From positions 1-64,000 of the forward strand of contig NZ_NBYX01000022.1 in NCBI RefSeq assembly GCF_002099195.1: 64,000 nt of DNA, in the 5' to 3' direction. This DNA comes from Burkholderia puraquae. Lineage in GTDB: Bacteria > Pseudomonadota > Gammaproteobacteria > Burkholderiales > Burkholderiaceae. Under the pieces are notes generated by a model, which worked only from the letters and a program-made list of their open reading frames with translations, was not told the origin of the DNA and searched no databases. This document shows, piece by piece, positions 36,415 to 45,582 of the stretch (positions within the stretch are counted from its first letter, which is position 1; every line of letters starts with the position of its first letter). Both the position numbers and the translations under genes were made by a program.

Positions 36415-37206
36415 ATGTCCGACCGGCATGCGCGCCGAGGCGCGCTCAAGACACTCGGCCTCGCGGCCGGCACCGCGCTGCTCGCCGCCGCGCGCCACGC
36501 TCACGCCGCGACGCCCGAAACCGGCGCGCTGCTGCCCGGCGGCGCCACGCACCTCGCCGACCTCACGCGCCGCCTCGCGGCCGCACCGAGGCGGCGCGAC
36601 TTCAAGACGGTGCCGATGATCCTCGAACGCCCCGACCAGTGGGATCACGCAGCGCTCGCCGAAGTGACCGGCTACCGCGGCGGCCCGAAGCAGGTGTGGG
36701 ACAACACCGAGCTCGGCGGCCCGTGGCTGAACCTGATGCGCAATTCGCTGAACGCGCAGATCTGGTCGTACCGCCATCCGGATTTCCTCGTCGTATCGGC
36801 CACGCACGGCAGCGCGCATCTCGCACTGTTCGACCAGGCCGCGTGGGACAAATACGGCCTCGCGAAATTCGCCGGCGCCGCGTTCCCGGCCAACACGCTG
36901 CTCGACGCGAAGCCCGCGCAATCGAAGGGCGCCCAGGACCACGCGTTGCCCGACGGCGCGTTCTCGTCGCACGACAACAGCCTCGCCGCGCTGCAGCAGC
37001 GCGGTGTCGTGTTCCTGTCGTGCCACAACGCGATCTGGGAACTCGCGGAACGGCTCGACGGCGCGAACATGAATCCCGGCAAACTGCCGCTCGATGCGCT
37101 CGCGGCCGACCTGACCAACCACGTGATCCCGTCGGCGATCGTCACGCCGGGCGCGGTCGGTACGCTGCCCGAACTGCAGCAGGCCGGCTTCACGTACGCA
37201 AAATGA
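36415..37206 (+). CDS. Tat-exported DsrE-like periplasmic protein
   Basis: 263 residues. N-terminal Tat-like signal with Arg-Arg at 7-8, a hydrophobic stretch GALKTLGLAAGTALLAAA and AHA-A cleavage, so periplasmic. The mature part has PDFLVVSATHGSAHLALFD and then QQRGVVFLSCHNAIWELAERL, in which a Cys follows a beta strand as in DsrE-fold sulfur carriers; ends in a predicted strand-helix. DsrE assignment is tentative. It overlaps the next gene by 4 bp (ATGA) and heads an operon with TsdBA-type cytochromes, so a sulfur-handling role is plausible. Confidence 0.65.
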   Translation: MSDRHARRGALKTLGLAAGTALLAAARHAHAATPETGALLPGGATHLADLTRRLAAAPRRRDFKTVPMILERPDQWDHAALAEVTGYRGGPKQVWDNTELGGPWLNLMRNSLNAQIWSYRHPDFLVVSATHGSAHLALFDQAAWDKYGLAKFAGAAFPANTLLDAKPAQSKGAQDHALPDGAFSSHDNSLAALQQRGVVFLSCHNAIWELAERLDGANMNPGKLPLDALAADLTNHVIPSAIVTPGAVGTLPELQQAGFTYAK

Positions 37207-38273
37207 GCCCCGCGATGACATCGATCCCCATGCAACCGCCACCACCGTCGCGCCGCCGGCGGCGCACGCTGCGCGCCGTGCTGGCCGCGTGGCTCTGCTG
37301 CGCATCGGCACTCCCGCTCGCCGCGCCCGCCGACACCGCGACGACCGTCTTCCCGCCCTGGCAGAACGGCCGCAACAACGACGCGACGCACCGCGGCCTC
37401 GAATTCACGGTGCCGCAGGTCGACGTGCTCGCCGATTTCCACGGCGACCTCACCGCACCGAAGCTCGTGCTGTTCGTCGGCGGCAACTATTTCTTCGCGA
37501 TGGCGCCGCTCGTCGCGAAGTTCGAGGAAGACCATCCCGAGTACCGCGGCCGCATCTACTGGGAAACGATCCCGCCCGGCCTGCTCGTGAAGCAGATCCA
37601 GGCGGGCGGCACGATCACCGTCGGCAACATGACGTGGACGGTCAAGCCCGATGCGTACTTCGCCGGGCTCGGCAAGATCAACGGGCTGATCGCGGACGGC
37701 ACGCTCGCCGGCCCGGCCGTGCCCTACGTGACGAACCAGTTGACGATCATGGTGCGCGCCGGCAATCCGAAGCGCATCGCATCGCTGAACGACCTCGCGC
37801 GGCCCGACGTGCAGCTTGCGATGCCCAATCCAGCATTCGAAGGCGTCGCTCGGCAGATCCGGGCGTCGCTCGTGAAGGCCGGCGGCGATGCGCTCGCGCG
37901 TACCGTCTACGACGACAAGGTGCGCGCCGGCACGACCGAGCTCACGCACATCCACCACCGGGAAACCGCGCTGTTCCTGATGCAGGGTCGCGCGGACGCG
38001 GGCGTGCTGTGGCAATCAGAATCGGCGTTCCAGGAACAGGTCGGGCATCCGCTGATGCACATCGACATTCCGGCCGAGCAGAATACGACGGCAATCTATG
38101 CGGGGGCGATGGTGAAGGATGCGCCGCATCCGGAGGCCGCGCGCAAGTGGCTCGGGTTCATCCAGTCGCCGGAAGCGTTCCGGATTTTCCAGCGCTACGG
38201 CTTCGGCCGATACGATGCGGCGACACCGGCGCAGCACCTCGCGCCGGAGCAGAAGCAACCCGGCGCGAGCTGA
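37203..38273 (+). CDS. Periplasmic substrate-binding protein (ModA/SBP type)
   Basis: 356 residues from the ATG at 37203 that overlaps the previous stop. Proline/arginine-rich n-region and a hydrophobic core to about residue 40, so exported. Type II binding-protein features: LVLFVGGNYFFAMAPLVAKFEE, an ITVGNMTWTVKPDAYF strand, PYVTNQLTIMVRAGNP, and QGRADAGVLWQSES near the hinge, as in molybdate/phosphonate-type binding proteins. No permease or ATPase gene is adjacent, so either it works with a distant transporter or binds its ligand for another purpose. Within an operon with thiosulfate dehydrogenase genes. Ligand unknown. Confidence 0.75.
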   Translation: MSPAMTSIPMQPPPPSRRRRRTLRAVLAAWLCCASALPLAAPADTATTVFPPWQNGRNNDATHRGLEFTVPQVDVLADFHGDLTAPKLVLFVGGNYFFAMAPLVAKFEEDHPEYRGRIYWETIPPGLLVKQIQAGGTITVGNMTWTVKPDAYFAGLGKINGLIADGTLAGPAVPYVTNQLTIMVRAGNPKRIASLNDLARPDVQLAMPNPAFEGVARQIRASLVKAGGDALARTVYDDKVRAGTTELTHIHHRETALFLMQGRADAGVLWQSESAFQEQVGHPLMHIDIPAEQNTTAIYAGAMVKDAPHPEAARKWLGFIQSPEAFRIFQRYGFGRYDAATPAQHLAPEQKQPGAS

Positions 38274-38332
38274 CCGCGCGGCCGCGCCAGCAGTCCGGCG
38301 CGCGCACGCGACCGACAACAAGGAGGGGACAC

Positions 38333-39016
38333 GTGAACGATACGGTGGACACACCGCGACGCCGGCTCGCGCCGCTGCTGCTCGCTGCGGCGACGCTGCT
38401 GGCCGGCCACGCGCGCGCGGACGACGCGACGCTCGGCAAGACGATCGCGACACAGGGCACGGCGACGGGCGTCGCCGCCTGCATCGGCTGCCACGGCAGC
38501 CAGGGCGAAGGCAATGCGGCCGGCTTCCCGCGCCTCGCGGGCACCCACGCCGCGTACCTGTCCGCGCAGCTTGCCGCGTTCGCGGACGGCAGCCGCCAGA
38601 ACCCGGTCATGCAGCCGCTCTCGAAACTGCTGACGCCGCACGAACGCGATGCGGTATCCGCGTACTTCGCGAGCCTGCCCGCGCCGGCCGGCATCGTCGC
38701 CGCCGACGACACGTCGATCGATTCGGCGAACACCGGCGCGTGGCTCGCGACGCGCGGGCGCTGGTCGCAGGGCCTGCCCGCGTGCGCTCAATGCCACGGC
38801 CCCGGCGGCCTCGGCGTGGGCACCGCGTTTCCGCCGCTCGCGGGCCAGCCGGCCGCCTACATCGCCGGCCAGTTGAACGGCTGGAAACACGGCACGCGCC
38901 CACCCGGGCCGATGGCACTGATGCCGGCGATCGCCGGCAAGCTGTCCGACGCCGACATCGACGCCGTGGCCGCCTACTACGCGCGTGGAGGTGCCGCGCA
39001 GGGAGACAAGCGATGA
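38333..39016 (+). CDS. tsdB: Dihaem cytochrome c4-like protein (TsdB-type)
   Basis: 227 residues from the GTG at 38333, preceded by AGGAGGGG. Signal peptide ~1-29 (ends ARA-D), then two c-type haem sites CIGCH (50-54) and CAQCH (151-155) in two similar halves, as in cytochrome c4. Each half has a downstream Met (PVMQPLS and MALMPA) that may be the sixth ligand. It immediately precedes and overlaps the TsdA-like gene (ATGA), so it is the expected electron acceptor TsdB. Symbol by context; sequence alone gives a dihaem c4-type cytochrome. Confidence 0.8.
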   Translation: MNDTVDTPRRRLAPLLLAAATLLAGHARADDATLGKTIATQGTATGVAACIGCHGSQGEGNAAGFPRLAGTHAAYLSAQLAAFADGSRQNPVMQPLSKLLTPHERDAVSAYFASLPAPAGIVAADDTSIDSANTGAWLATRGRWSQGLPACAQCHGPGGLGVGTAFPPLAGQPAAYIAGQLNGWKHGTRPPGPMALMPAIAGKLSDADIDAVAAYYARGGAAQGDKR

Positions 39017-39954
39017 TCGACCGCACGACGCTGATCCGCCGCACCCGCGCGGCCCTGCTCGGCGCGGCCTGGATGCCCATGCTCGCATTCGCGGCCGCGC
39101 CGCAGGATGCACCGGCCGCCGCTTCCGCCCCCGCATCCGCACCAGCCGCAGTGGCACCGGCCGCCAGACTGTTCACGCCGCCCGCCGAATCCGCGATACC
39201 CGCCGACGAGTTCGGCAAGACCGTGAAGCTCGGCGAGCAGATCTTCCTGCACACGCCCGAGTTCGCGGGCAAGTACGTCGGCAACAAGCTGACCTGCGCG
39301 AGCTGCCACCTCGACGCGGGCCGCCGGCCCGATTCGAGCCCGATGTGGGCCGCGTACCTGCTATATCCGGCGTACCGCAGCAAGAACGGCCACGTGAACA
39401 CGTTCGCGGAGCGCCTGCAGGGCTGCTTCCGTTACAGCATGAACGGCAAGGCGCCGCCGGCCGGCGACCCGATCCTCGTCGCGCTCGAGACCTATTCGTA
39501 CTGGCTCGCGAAGGGCGCGCCGGTCGGCACGAAGCTGCCGGGGCAGGGTTTCCTGAAACTGCCGCCGCCCGCGCAGAAGGCCGACTATGCGCGCGGCGCC
39601 GCCGTCTACACGCAGCACTGCGCGCTGTGCCACGGGGCGGACGGCCAGGGCCAGTCGAGCGGCGGCAAGGCCGTCTTCCCGGCGCTGTGGGGCGCGCGTT
39701 CGTTCAACTGGGGCGCGGGGATGGGCGACATCCGCAATGCGGCCGGCTTCATCAAGGCCAACATGCCGCTCGGGCTCGGCGGCACGCTGACCGATCAGGA
39801 GGCGTGGGACGTCGCGACCTTCATGGACAGCCACGAACGTCCGCAAGACCCGCGCTTCACGGGCTCGGTGAAGAATACGCGCGCGAAGTTCCACGATTCG
39901 CCCGATTCGATGTACGGGCTGAGCGTGAACGGGCACATGCTCGGCGCGCCGTGA
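39013..39954 (+). CDS. tsdA: Thiosulfate dehydrogenase (tetrathionate-forming), TsdA-like
   Basis: 313 residues with a signal peptide to about residue 28. Haem sites CASCH (95-99) and CALCH (203-207). Between them the stretch ERLQGCFRYSMNGKAPP contains Cys138 at the place where TsdA enzymes have the unusual Cys ligand to the active-site haem, which separates TsdA from ordinary dihaem cytochromes. Reaction: two thiosulfate to tetrathionate, electrons to TsdB, in the periplasm; such enzymes can also run in reverse. The PMWAAYLLYPAYRSKNG segment is also family-typical. Last gene of the operon, convergent with the beta-propeller gene. Confidence 0.85.
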   Translation: MIDRTTLIRRTRAALLGAAWMPMLAFAAAPQDAPAAASAPASAPAAVAPAARLFTPPAESAIPADEFGKTVKLGEQIFLHTPEFAGKYVGNKLTCASCHLDAGRRPDSSPMWAAYLLYPAYRSKNGHVNTFAERLQGCFRYSMNGKAPPAGDPILVALETYSYWLAKGAPVGTKLPGQGFLKLPPPAQKADYARGAAVYTQHCALCHGADGQGQSSGGKAVFPALWGARSFNWGAGMGDIRNAAGFIKANMPLGLGGTLTDQEAWDVATFMDSHERPQDPRFTGSVKNTRAKFHDSPDSMYGLSVNGHMLGAP

Positions 39955-39997
39955 TGCGGGCGCCGGGCAGGCCGGCCGGCCCGCACGGGCCGCGCGT

Positions 39998-41920
39998 TCA
40001 CGGATGCCAGCGATACACGATCATGCTGGTGCCGTTGTAGTTGTCCTTCGTGATCACGTATTCGCCGGTCGAGCGCAGGTACGCGCGGAGCCCGTACATC
40101 GAGTCGACGTCGTTGCCGACGTCCATCGCCGACGTGTTCGAGTTGGTCAGCGTTGTCACGAGCGCGCCCGTGTTGAGATCGAACACGTCGACGTTCGGCA
40201 CGGTGTGCACGTAGCCGACGAACAGGTAGTGGCCGGCCGCCGCGATCGATTTCGGGTTCGCGCTCGTCAGGTTGATCACCGGGTTCGGCGCGGTCGTGTT
40301 CCCGTTCTTCCAGCCGTGATAGACCTCGATGTGCCCGTTCATCGCGGTCCAGTCCCAGTTGTTCGCGAGGCCCTGCGCAAGGATCATCGTGTCGCTGTCC
40401 GCCTGGTAGACGATGCGCGTAGTCGGCGCCACGGTGCTCGGCACGGGCGTCGTCACCGGCTTGCCCCATGACGGCTTGCCGGTCGCGTCGAAGCCCGTCA
40501 TCGGGTAGCGGGTAATCACGTTGGAGCCGTTCAGCCCGGCCCACACGTCGCCGTTGCCGTCGATGTCGAAACCGGTCGTGACCTGCAGCGTCGTGTTGAA
40601 CGGCTTGCCGGGCAGCGAGCCGGCCGGATTCGCGATATAGCCGGTCGCCGGCGTGAAGTAGTAGAAATTGAAGTTGCCGGGGTTCTGGCCCGACGCGACG
40701 AGAATCCGGTTGCCGCCGACCGTCACGAGCTGGCCGAAGTGCTGGCCGCGCTGGTAGTCGTTCATGTCGAGGCGCGGGTCCTTCGGATAGGTGAACGGAT
40801 CGACCGTGTTCGCGACGAACGTGCCGCCCGCCGAGCCCGTATACACGTTGTTGCCGCTGTAGAAGAACGCGCCGTCGGTCGCCGGGTCGGGTGCGGCGAT
40901 CGCCTCGAAGTTCAGCGCCTGCAGCTTCCATTGCAGCACGCCCGTCGGGCTGTATGAATGAAGGTCGGTGCTGCCGTTGCGCCCGAGATCCCAGCCGCCG
41001 CCCCATGCGTTGTTGAGCACGTACAGGTTGCCGCCGGAATCCTTGCCGATGCCGACCACGCGCGTGAACCGCTTGTCGCCGACCTGCCCCTTGATGCCCG
41101 ATGTCGTGTCGAGATAGCCGCCCTGCACGCCGAACGTGCCGATCTGCTGCGGCAACCCGGCGAGGCTGTAGATCTTGATGTTCATGTCGCGGCCCTGGTC
41201 GCCCACCAGCAACTGCCCCGTCGACGCGTCGAAATACAGCGCCGACGGCCGCGCGCCGGCCGCCATCTGGATCGTGTTCATCAGCGTGCCGGTCGCGCTG
41301 TACTGCACGACCACGCCCGCGCTCATGCGCGCCACCCACAGGTTGCCCGACGCATCGAGCGCCAGCGCGCCGGGGCCGGTCACGCCGATGTCGCGCTGCC
41401 AGACGCCGTCGGTCGTGTAGACGCGCACGCGGTTGCCGTAGAAATCGCTCGCGTACAGCAGGTTGCCGGCCGTCGCGAGGCCGGTGATCACGTCCGGGTT
41501 CGGGAGGCCCGTCCATGTGCTGACGGGGATGCGCAGGTCGCGCTGGTTCGTGCTGCGGTTGTAGCGGCCCACCGAGCCGCTGCCGAAGGTGCGGTTATAG
41601 CCGAGCGCGACGAACAGCGACGTCGCGTTGCCGGTGATCGCGCCGCCCTGGAATTCGTCGTGGATGCCGATCGTGCCCATCGTCTGGCCGTTCTGGTAGA
41701 GCGCGACGCCGCCCGCGTTCTCGTCCCAGCGCGACGCCGTGTAGATCACGCCTTCGGGCGCGACCCACATCGAGCGCGCGGCGTTGCCGACGTGCTGGGC
41801 CAGCGTGCCGTACGTGTTCGCGAGCCAGTCGGTCGAGTATTGCACCTGCGCATGACTCGCCGGCGCCAGCATCGCCATGCACATTCCCAGCAACGCCGCC
41901 CGAATTTGTTTCATTGACAT
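39998..41920 (-). CDS. Secreted beta-propeller (NHL-like repeat) protein
   Basis: 640 residues from the ATG at 41920, chosen for GGGAG 8 nt upstream. Signal peptide ~1-24 (ends SHA-Q). The body is made of repeats with the pattern A-L-D-x-S-G-N-L-W-V, e.g. ALALDASGNLWVARM, SALYFDASTGQLLVGD, DIDGNGDVWAGLNG, typical of NHL/SMP-30-like six-bladed propellers. No catalytic signature recognised. Periplasmic or extracellular. Single gene with its own upstream region; neighbours give no functional clue. Confidence 0.75.
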   Translation of the reverse strand: MSMKQIRAALLGMCMAMLAPASHAQVQYSTDWLANTYGTLAQHVGNAARSMWVAPEGVIYTASRWDENAGGVALYQNGQTMGTIGIHDEFQGGAITGNATSLFVALGYNRTFGSGSVGRYNRSTNQRDLRIPVSTWTGLPNPDVITGLATAGNLLYASDFYGNRVRVYTTDGVWQRDIGVTGPGALALDASGNLWVARMSAGVVVQYSATGTLMNTIQMAAGARPSALYFDASTGQLLVGDQGRDMNIKIYSLAGLPQQIGTFGVQGGYLDTTSGIKGQVGDKRFTRVVGIGKDSGGNLYVLNNAWGGGWDLGRNGSTDLHSYSPTGVLQWKLQALNFEAIAAPDPATDGAFFYSGNNVYTGSAGGTFVANTVDPFTYPKDPRLDMNDYQRGQHFGQLVTVGGNRILVASGQNPGNFNFYYFTPATGYIANPAGSLPGKPFNTTLQVTTGFDIDGNGDVWAGLNGSNVITRYPMTGFDATGKPSWGKPVTTPVPSTVAPTTRIVYQADSDTMILAQGLANNWDWTAMNGHIEVYHGWKNGNTTAPNPVINLTSANPKSIAAAGHYLFVGYVHTVPNVDVFDLNTGALVTTLTNSNTSAMDVGNDVDSMYGLRAYLRSTGEYVITKDNYNGTSMIVYRWHP

Positions 41921-42374
41921 GAATAATGCTCCCGAACGTTCAATTGTCGACACTGTAAATCGCGGCGCATGAAATATTGGTGATTCCGGATAAAGCGCAT
42001 TCGCCGCCATCCCGAATTATTCACTCCGCGCTTTTTGCCGTCCGGCGCTTTTCCGTCAACGATGGTCAAACCCGCTCACCGCGCCGCAACGGCTTGCCGG
42101 CCGCACGGTTTCGGTGCTTTTTCCCCGGCATTTTCTTCCGGCTCGACCAATGCGAATGCGTCATTTTTTCTGAAATGCCCGCATTGCCTTTTTCATTCCC
42201 CGGAAATGGGCTCGATGATTACAAATCGAAATTAAAATGAAAGAGAAAAAATATTATCCGGCGCAATCGTCTTGTCGCGATTCAGCGCAACGGGCATGCG
42301 GAGGGAGGAAGGGGAACAACGGAGACGGCGAAGAGAACCGCACACCGGCCGTGCCGGCGCGCGGCTGCGGTCGT
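41921..42374. other. AT-richer intergenic region, no gene seen
   Basis: 454 bp upstream of the propeller gene and downstream of the broken GFA gene. AT-rich patches lie at 41940-42040 and 42200-42260, where a run of A/T precedes GCGCAATCG. It should contain the propeller promoter, but no convincing -35/-10 pair was found. Confidence 0.4.
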
Positions 42375-42805
42375 TCAGCGCGCGTCGTCGAGCGCCGGGC
42401 CGGCCCAGCCGTCGAGGAATTTCGGCAGCGCGTCGACGATGTCGATCACGCGGTGCCGGTAGAACACGTGCATCGCCGGTTGCAGGCCGCCGGGCAACTG
42501 CCCGCCGTGCGCACGCGCGGCCAGCTGTTCGGCACGACGCGCATGCCGGGCCGGTGGGTGCCGAACACGAACTCGCCGCACGACGCGCAGCACGTGCGCG
42601 ACATCGGCTTCGCCGGATGCGGGAACGTCGCATGGCCGCCTTCGACGGCAACCTGCTCCGGCGGCCACGCGGTCGCCGGCCGCATCGGCGTGCCGTAGCA
42701 ATCGCAGCCGGTCGCGCAATGGCCGTTCGCGCGCGCCGCCGGCTCGCCGTGCAGCGTCACGGCGACGGTTCCGCACAGGCAACTCGCGGAATGCGTTCGG
42801 GTCAT
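42375..42805 (-). pseudogene. Frameshifted GFA-family (glutathione-dependent formaldehyde-activating-like) gene
   Basis: The ATG at 42805 has GAGGAG 5 nt upstream and starts a GFA/Mss4-like protein: SCLCGTVAVTLHGEP, then Cys-rich GHCATGCDCYG, and RTCCASCGEFVFGTHRPG. After MRVVPNS the family continuation is found only in another frame, which then runs LAARAHGGQLPGG and VFYRHRVIDIVDALPKFLDGW to a stop at 42375. One base is missing near 42522-42532 relative to an intact reading frame. Such proteins bind zinc through the Cys clusters; most have no known substrate. Either a true pseudogene or a sequencing error. Confidence 0.7.
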
Positions 42806-42849
42806 GTGGTCTCCTCGAGGAAACGAGGCGACAGCATGGGAGCACGCGT

Positions 42850-42894
42850 GCAACGTTGCCAGCATCGGCTGCGGGCAACGTTGCGGCCGCAACG
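42850..42894. repeat. Cluster of palindromes between porin and GFA gene
   Basis: GCAACGTTGC occurs twice (42850-42859 and 42875-42884), and the second overlaps a perfect 16-bp palindrome CGTTGCGGCCGCAACG (42879-42894). It lies 12 bp after the porin stop and 45 bp before the GFA start. Could be porin 3'-end structure or an operator for the GFA gene. Confidence 0.35.
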
Positions 42895-42905
42895 ATCGCT
42901 ACGCG

Positions 42906-44099
42906 TCAGAACTTCTGGCGCAGGCCGAGGCTGACGATGGCCTGCGAGCGCGAGTCGGACGAGTGGCCGTTCGCCTTGTCGGACACCGACGCGGTCGCGG
43001 CCACCGGCCGGCCGAGCGCGTCGAGCGTCATGCCCGATGCATGCTGGTACGCGCCGAGCAAGTACACGCTGGTGCGCTTCGACAGGTCGTAGACGGCACC
43101 GAGCGTGACGTTGTGATACTGCGCGCGGTCGTCCACGCCATCGACATCGCTGCCGCGCGTGTAGCTGTAGCCCGCGAACAGTTGCGTCTGCGGGCGCACG
43201 TTCCAGCGCGTGTACACGCCCGCGACGTTGAACGTCGCGTGGCCCGTGAACAGCGACTGGCCGCCGCTGCGGTACTGCACGTTGCTGTAGTTCACGCCGA
43301 CGACGGCCGGGCCGAAGTCGTAGGTCGCACCGGTCGCGATGATCTGCTGCGATTGCGCGCTCGCATAGCCTTCGTTGATCGACGAGTTGAACAGGCCGTC
43401 GTCGGTACTCTGCCACTTGCCCGTCGTCGGGTCGGTCGCGCCCGTCTTGCTGTTGTCCGACCGCTCGTAGCCGACGCCGACGCGCAGCGGGCCCGCTGCG
43501 TACGCCGCGCCGACGCTCCATGTGTTGCGCTGCTTCATGCTGCCCGGCTGGCCGCCGAAGCCGTACAGCGCGCCGAACGTGAAGCCCGAGTAGTTGGCGC
43601 TCGTGTACTTGATCGAGCTGTCGACGCGCGCGGTCTGGTCGAGGTCGTCGATATCGCCCGGGTGTGCACCGAAGCCGCCGATATACGACGATGGGCCGAC
43701 CGGGCTCACGAAGTCGTCGAGCGACGTGTACTGGCGGCCGAGCGTGACGGTGCCGTAGCGGTCGCTGCCGAGGCCGACGAACGCCTGGCGGCCGAACTGC
43801 CGGCCACCCTGGCCCGACGTGCCGTTCGCGATGTCGAAGCCGTTCTCGAGGACGAACAGTGCGCGCATCCCGCCGCCGAGATCCTCGGAACCCTTGATGC
43901 CCCAGCGGCTGCCGGACAGGTTGCCGGTCGTGAGCCCGACGCTCGAATGGCCGGTGTACGCGCCCGCCGAGCCGGCCCGTTCGTTGCTGCGATAGGTCAC
44001 GCCCGCATCGACGATGCCGTACAGCGTGACGGAGCTTTGCGCGGCGGCGATGCCCGCGAGCGAGAGCAGCAGCGGGGCTGCGATCAGTTGCTTGTTCAT
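42906..44099 (-). CDS. Gram-negative general porin (outer membrane)
   Basis: 397 residues from the ATG at 44099. Signal peptide 1-21 (ends AAA-Q) and the family start QSSVTLYGIVDAGVTYRSNE, then WGIKGSEDLGGGMRALFVLENG and GRQAFVGLGSDRYGTVTLGRQY; last residues Arg-Gln-Lys-Phe as needed for barrel assembly. Trimeric diffusion porin; the solute is not predictable. Monocistronic by its surroundings. The 305-bp upstream region is AT-richer and probably holds its promoter. Confidence 0.9.
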   Translation of the reverse strand: MNKQLIAAPLLLSLAGIAAAQSSVTLYGIVDAGVTYRSNERAGSAGAYTGHSSVGLTTGNLSGSRWGIKGSEDLGGGMRALFVLENGFDIANGTSGQGGRQFGRQAFVGLGSDRYGTVTLGRQYTSLDDFVSPVGPSSYIGGFGAHPGDIDDLDQTARVDSSIKYTSANYSGFTFGALYGFGGQPGSMKQRNTWSVGAAYAAGPLRVGVGYERSDNSKTGATDPTTGKWQSTDDGLFNSSINEGYASAQSQQIIATGATYDFGPAVVGVNYSNVQYRSGGQSLFTGHATFNVAGVYTRWNVRPQTQLFAGYSYTRGSDVDGVDDRAQYHNVTLGAVYDLSKRTSVYLLGAYQHASGMTLDALGRPVAATASVSDKANGHSSDSRSQAIVSLGLRQKF

Positions 44100-44403
44100 G
44101 ATTGTCGTGTCTCCGGGCGGTGAACCCGTTGTTCTGGCTGTCAGTTGCGAGTAGCGCGCGGGCGGCGAGATCCGCCGGCGGTGCGAGGCCGGCGGCGTCC
44201 GCGCGCGACGACGCGGCGGGCATGCCCGCTGCGGCCGCCATGGTAGATGGAACCGGTTCCCGTCGATAGCGGAATAATGAAAACAGTTTCTTGCCAAAAT
44301 CGAGATAGTCGAACGGGCGGCCGCGTGCGCAGCGCGCCGCACCTGTACAGCCTGGGCGGGCGCGGCCGATAATCGAACGCCGCCGTTCATCGGGAGTGCC
44401 TTC
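44100..44403. other. Divergent promoter region
   Basis: 304 bp between the leftward porin and the rightward LysE exporter. On the minus strand TTGGCA (44292-44297) and TATTCC (44271-44276) with 15-bp spacing are a weak promoter candidate for the porin. No gene seen. Confidence 0.35.
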
Positions 44404-45036
44404 ATGCATGAAACGACCCTGCTGATCTTTGCCGCCGTCGCATTCGTCGGCATCGCGACACCCGGCCCGACCGTGCTGCTCGCGCTGACCAACGGCTCGC
44501 GCTACGGCGTGCGCCGCGCGGCCTACGGCTTCGCGGGCGCGATGCTGTCCGACTTCGTGCTGATCGTCGCGGTTGCGCTCGGCCTCGGCGCGCTGCTGAT
44601 GGCGTCGGCGTTCTGGTTCTCGGTGGTGAAGTGGCTCGGCGCCGCGTACCTCGCGTATGTCGGCATCCGGCTGCTGATGTCGACGGGTTCGCTCGACGTC
44701 GCCGCCGCGCACGACGGCGCGGCATCCGGGCGCAACGCATCGATCTTCGCGAAGAGTTTCCTCACGGCGGTGACGAACCCGAAGGGCTATCTGTTCTTCT
44801 CCGCCTTTTTGCCGCAGTTCCTGGATCTGTCCGCGCCGCTCGCGCCGCAATACGTCGCGCTCGCGATCACGTTCGCGCTGCTCGACGGGTTCGTGATGTT
44901 CGGCTACGCGCTGCTCGGCGCACGCGCGGTGCGGCTGCTGAAGCGCGCGGGGGCGCTGTGGCTCGAACGCACCTGCGGTGCGATGCTGCTCGCGCTCGCC
45001 GGGTCGCTGGCGCTGTACCGGCGTCATGCGGCATAG
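44404..45036 (+). CDS. LysE/RhtB-family amino acid exporter
   Basis: 210 residues, about six membrane helices. N-terminal FVGIATPGPTVLLALTNGSRYG is the LysE/RhtB signature, and FLTAVTNPKGYLFFSAFLPQF follows in the second half. Inner membrane export of an amino acid or homoserine lactone-type metabolite; the substrate is not identifiable. It starts a rightward run with the GNAT acetyltransferase 12 bp downstream, which may acetylate the same kind of substrate. Confidence 0.88.
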   Translation: MHETTLLIFAAVAFVGIATPGPTVLLALTNGSRYGVRRAAYGFAGAMLSDFVLIVAVALGLGALLMASAFWFSVVKWLGAAYLAYVGIRLLMSTGSLDVAAAHDGAASGRNASIFAKSFLTAVTNPKGYLFFSAFLPQFLDLSAPLAPQYVALAITFALLDGFVMFGYALLGARAVRLLKRAGALWLERTCGAMLLALAGSLALYRRHAA

Positions 45037-45048
45037 GCGCGGATTCCG

Positions 45049-45582
45049 ATGAAAATCGCTGCGCCGCCGCGCTCCGGCGTTCCCGGCCTGTCGCTCCGCC
45101 AGATCGAACGCGCCGACCTCGACGCGTGGTACGCGTACCTGACGAACCCCGACGTCTACCGCCACACGAGCTGGAACCTGCGCTCGCCCGACGATCTGCT
45201 GCCGCTGTTCGACGCCATCGAATCGACGGCCCCCGATTCGATCCGGCGTCTCGCCGTGATCGACGATGCATCGGGCGTGCTCGCCGGGACGATCGGCCTG
45301 CATACCGTATCGACCGTGAACCGCTCGGCGGAAATCGCCTACGATCTCGCACCGTCGCACTGGGGGCGCGGGATCGCGAGCGCACTGTGCGAGGCCGTGA
45401 CCGCGTGGGCATTCGCCGAGGGCTTCATGCGCATGCAGGCCGTCGTGCTGACCAGCAATGCGGGCTCCGCACGCGTGCTGCAGAAGTGCGGCTACCGCTA
45501 CGAAGGGCTGTTGCGCGCGTACAAGATGGTGCGCGGCACGCCCGGCGATTTCGCGATGTACGCACGCCTCGCGACCGACTGA
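45049..45582 (+). CDS. GNAT-family N-acetyltransferase
   Basis: 177 residues. Acetyl-CoA-binding loop HWGRGIASALCEAVTAWAF (Q/RxxGxA pattern) and NAGSARVLQKCGYRYEG, the RimJ/RimL-type C-terminal signature. It probably transfers acetyl to an amino group of a protein N-terminus, antibiotic or amino acid. It is separated by only 12 bp from the LysE exporter, suggesting co-transcription. The substrate is unknown. Confidence 0.87.
   Translation: MKIAAPPRSGVPGLSLRQIERADLDAWYAYLTNPDVYRHTSWNLRSPDDLLPLFDAIESTAPDSIRRLAVIDDASGVLAGTIGLHTVSTVNRSAEIAYDLAPSHWGRGIASALCEAVTAWAFAEGFMRMQAVVLTSNAGSARVLQKCGYRYEGLLRAYKMVRGTPGDFAMYARLATD

Noticed and set aside
41977-42240. 87-codon plus-strand frame upstream of the propeller gene
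   Set aside because: No convincing ribosome site or family; lies where a promoter region is expected.
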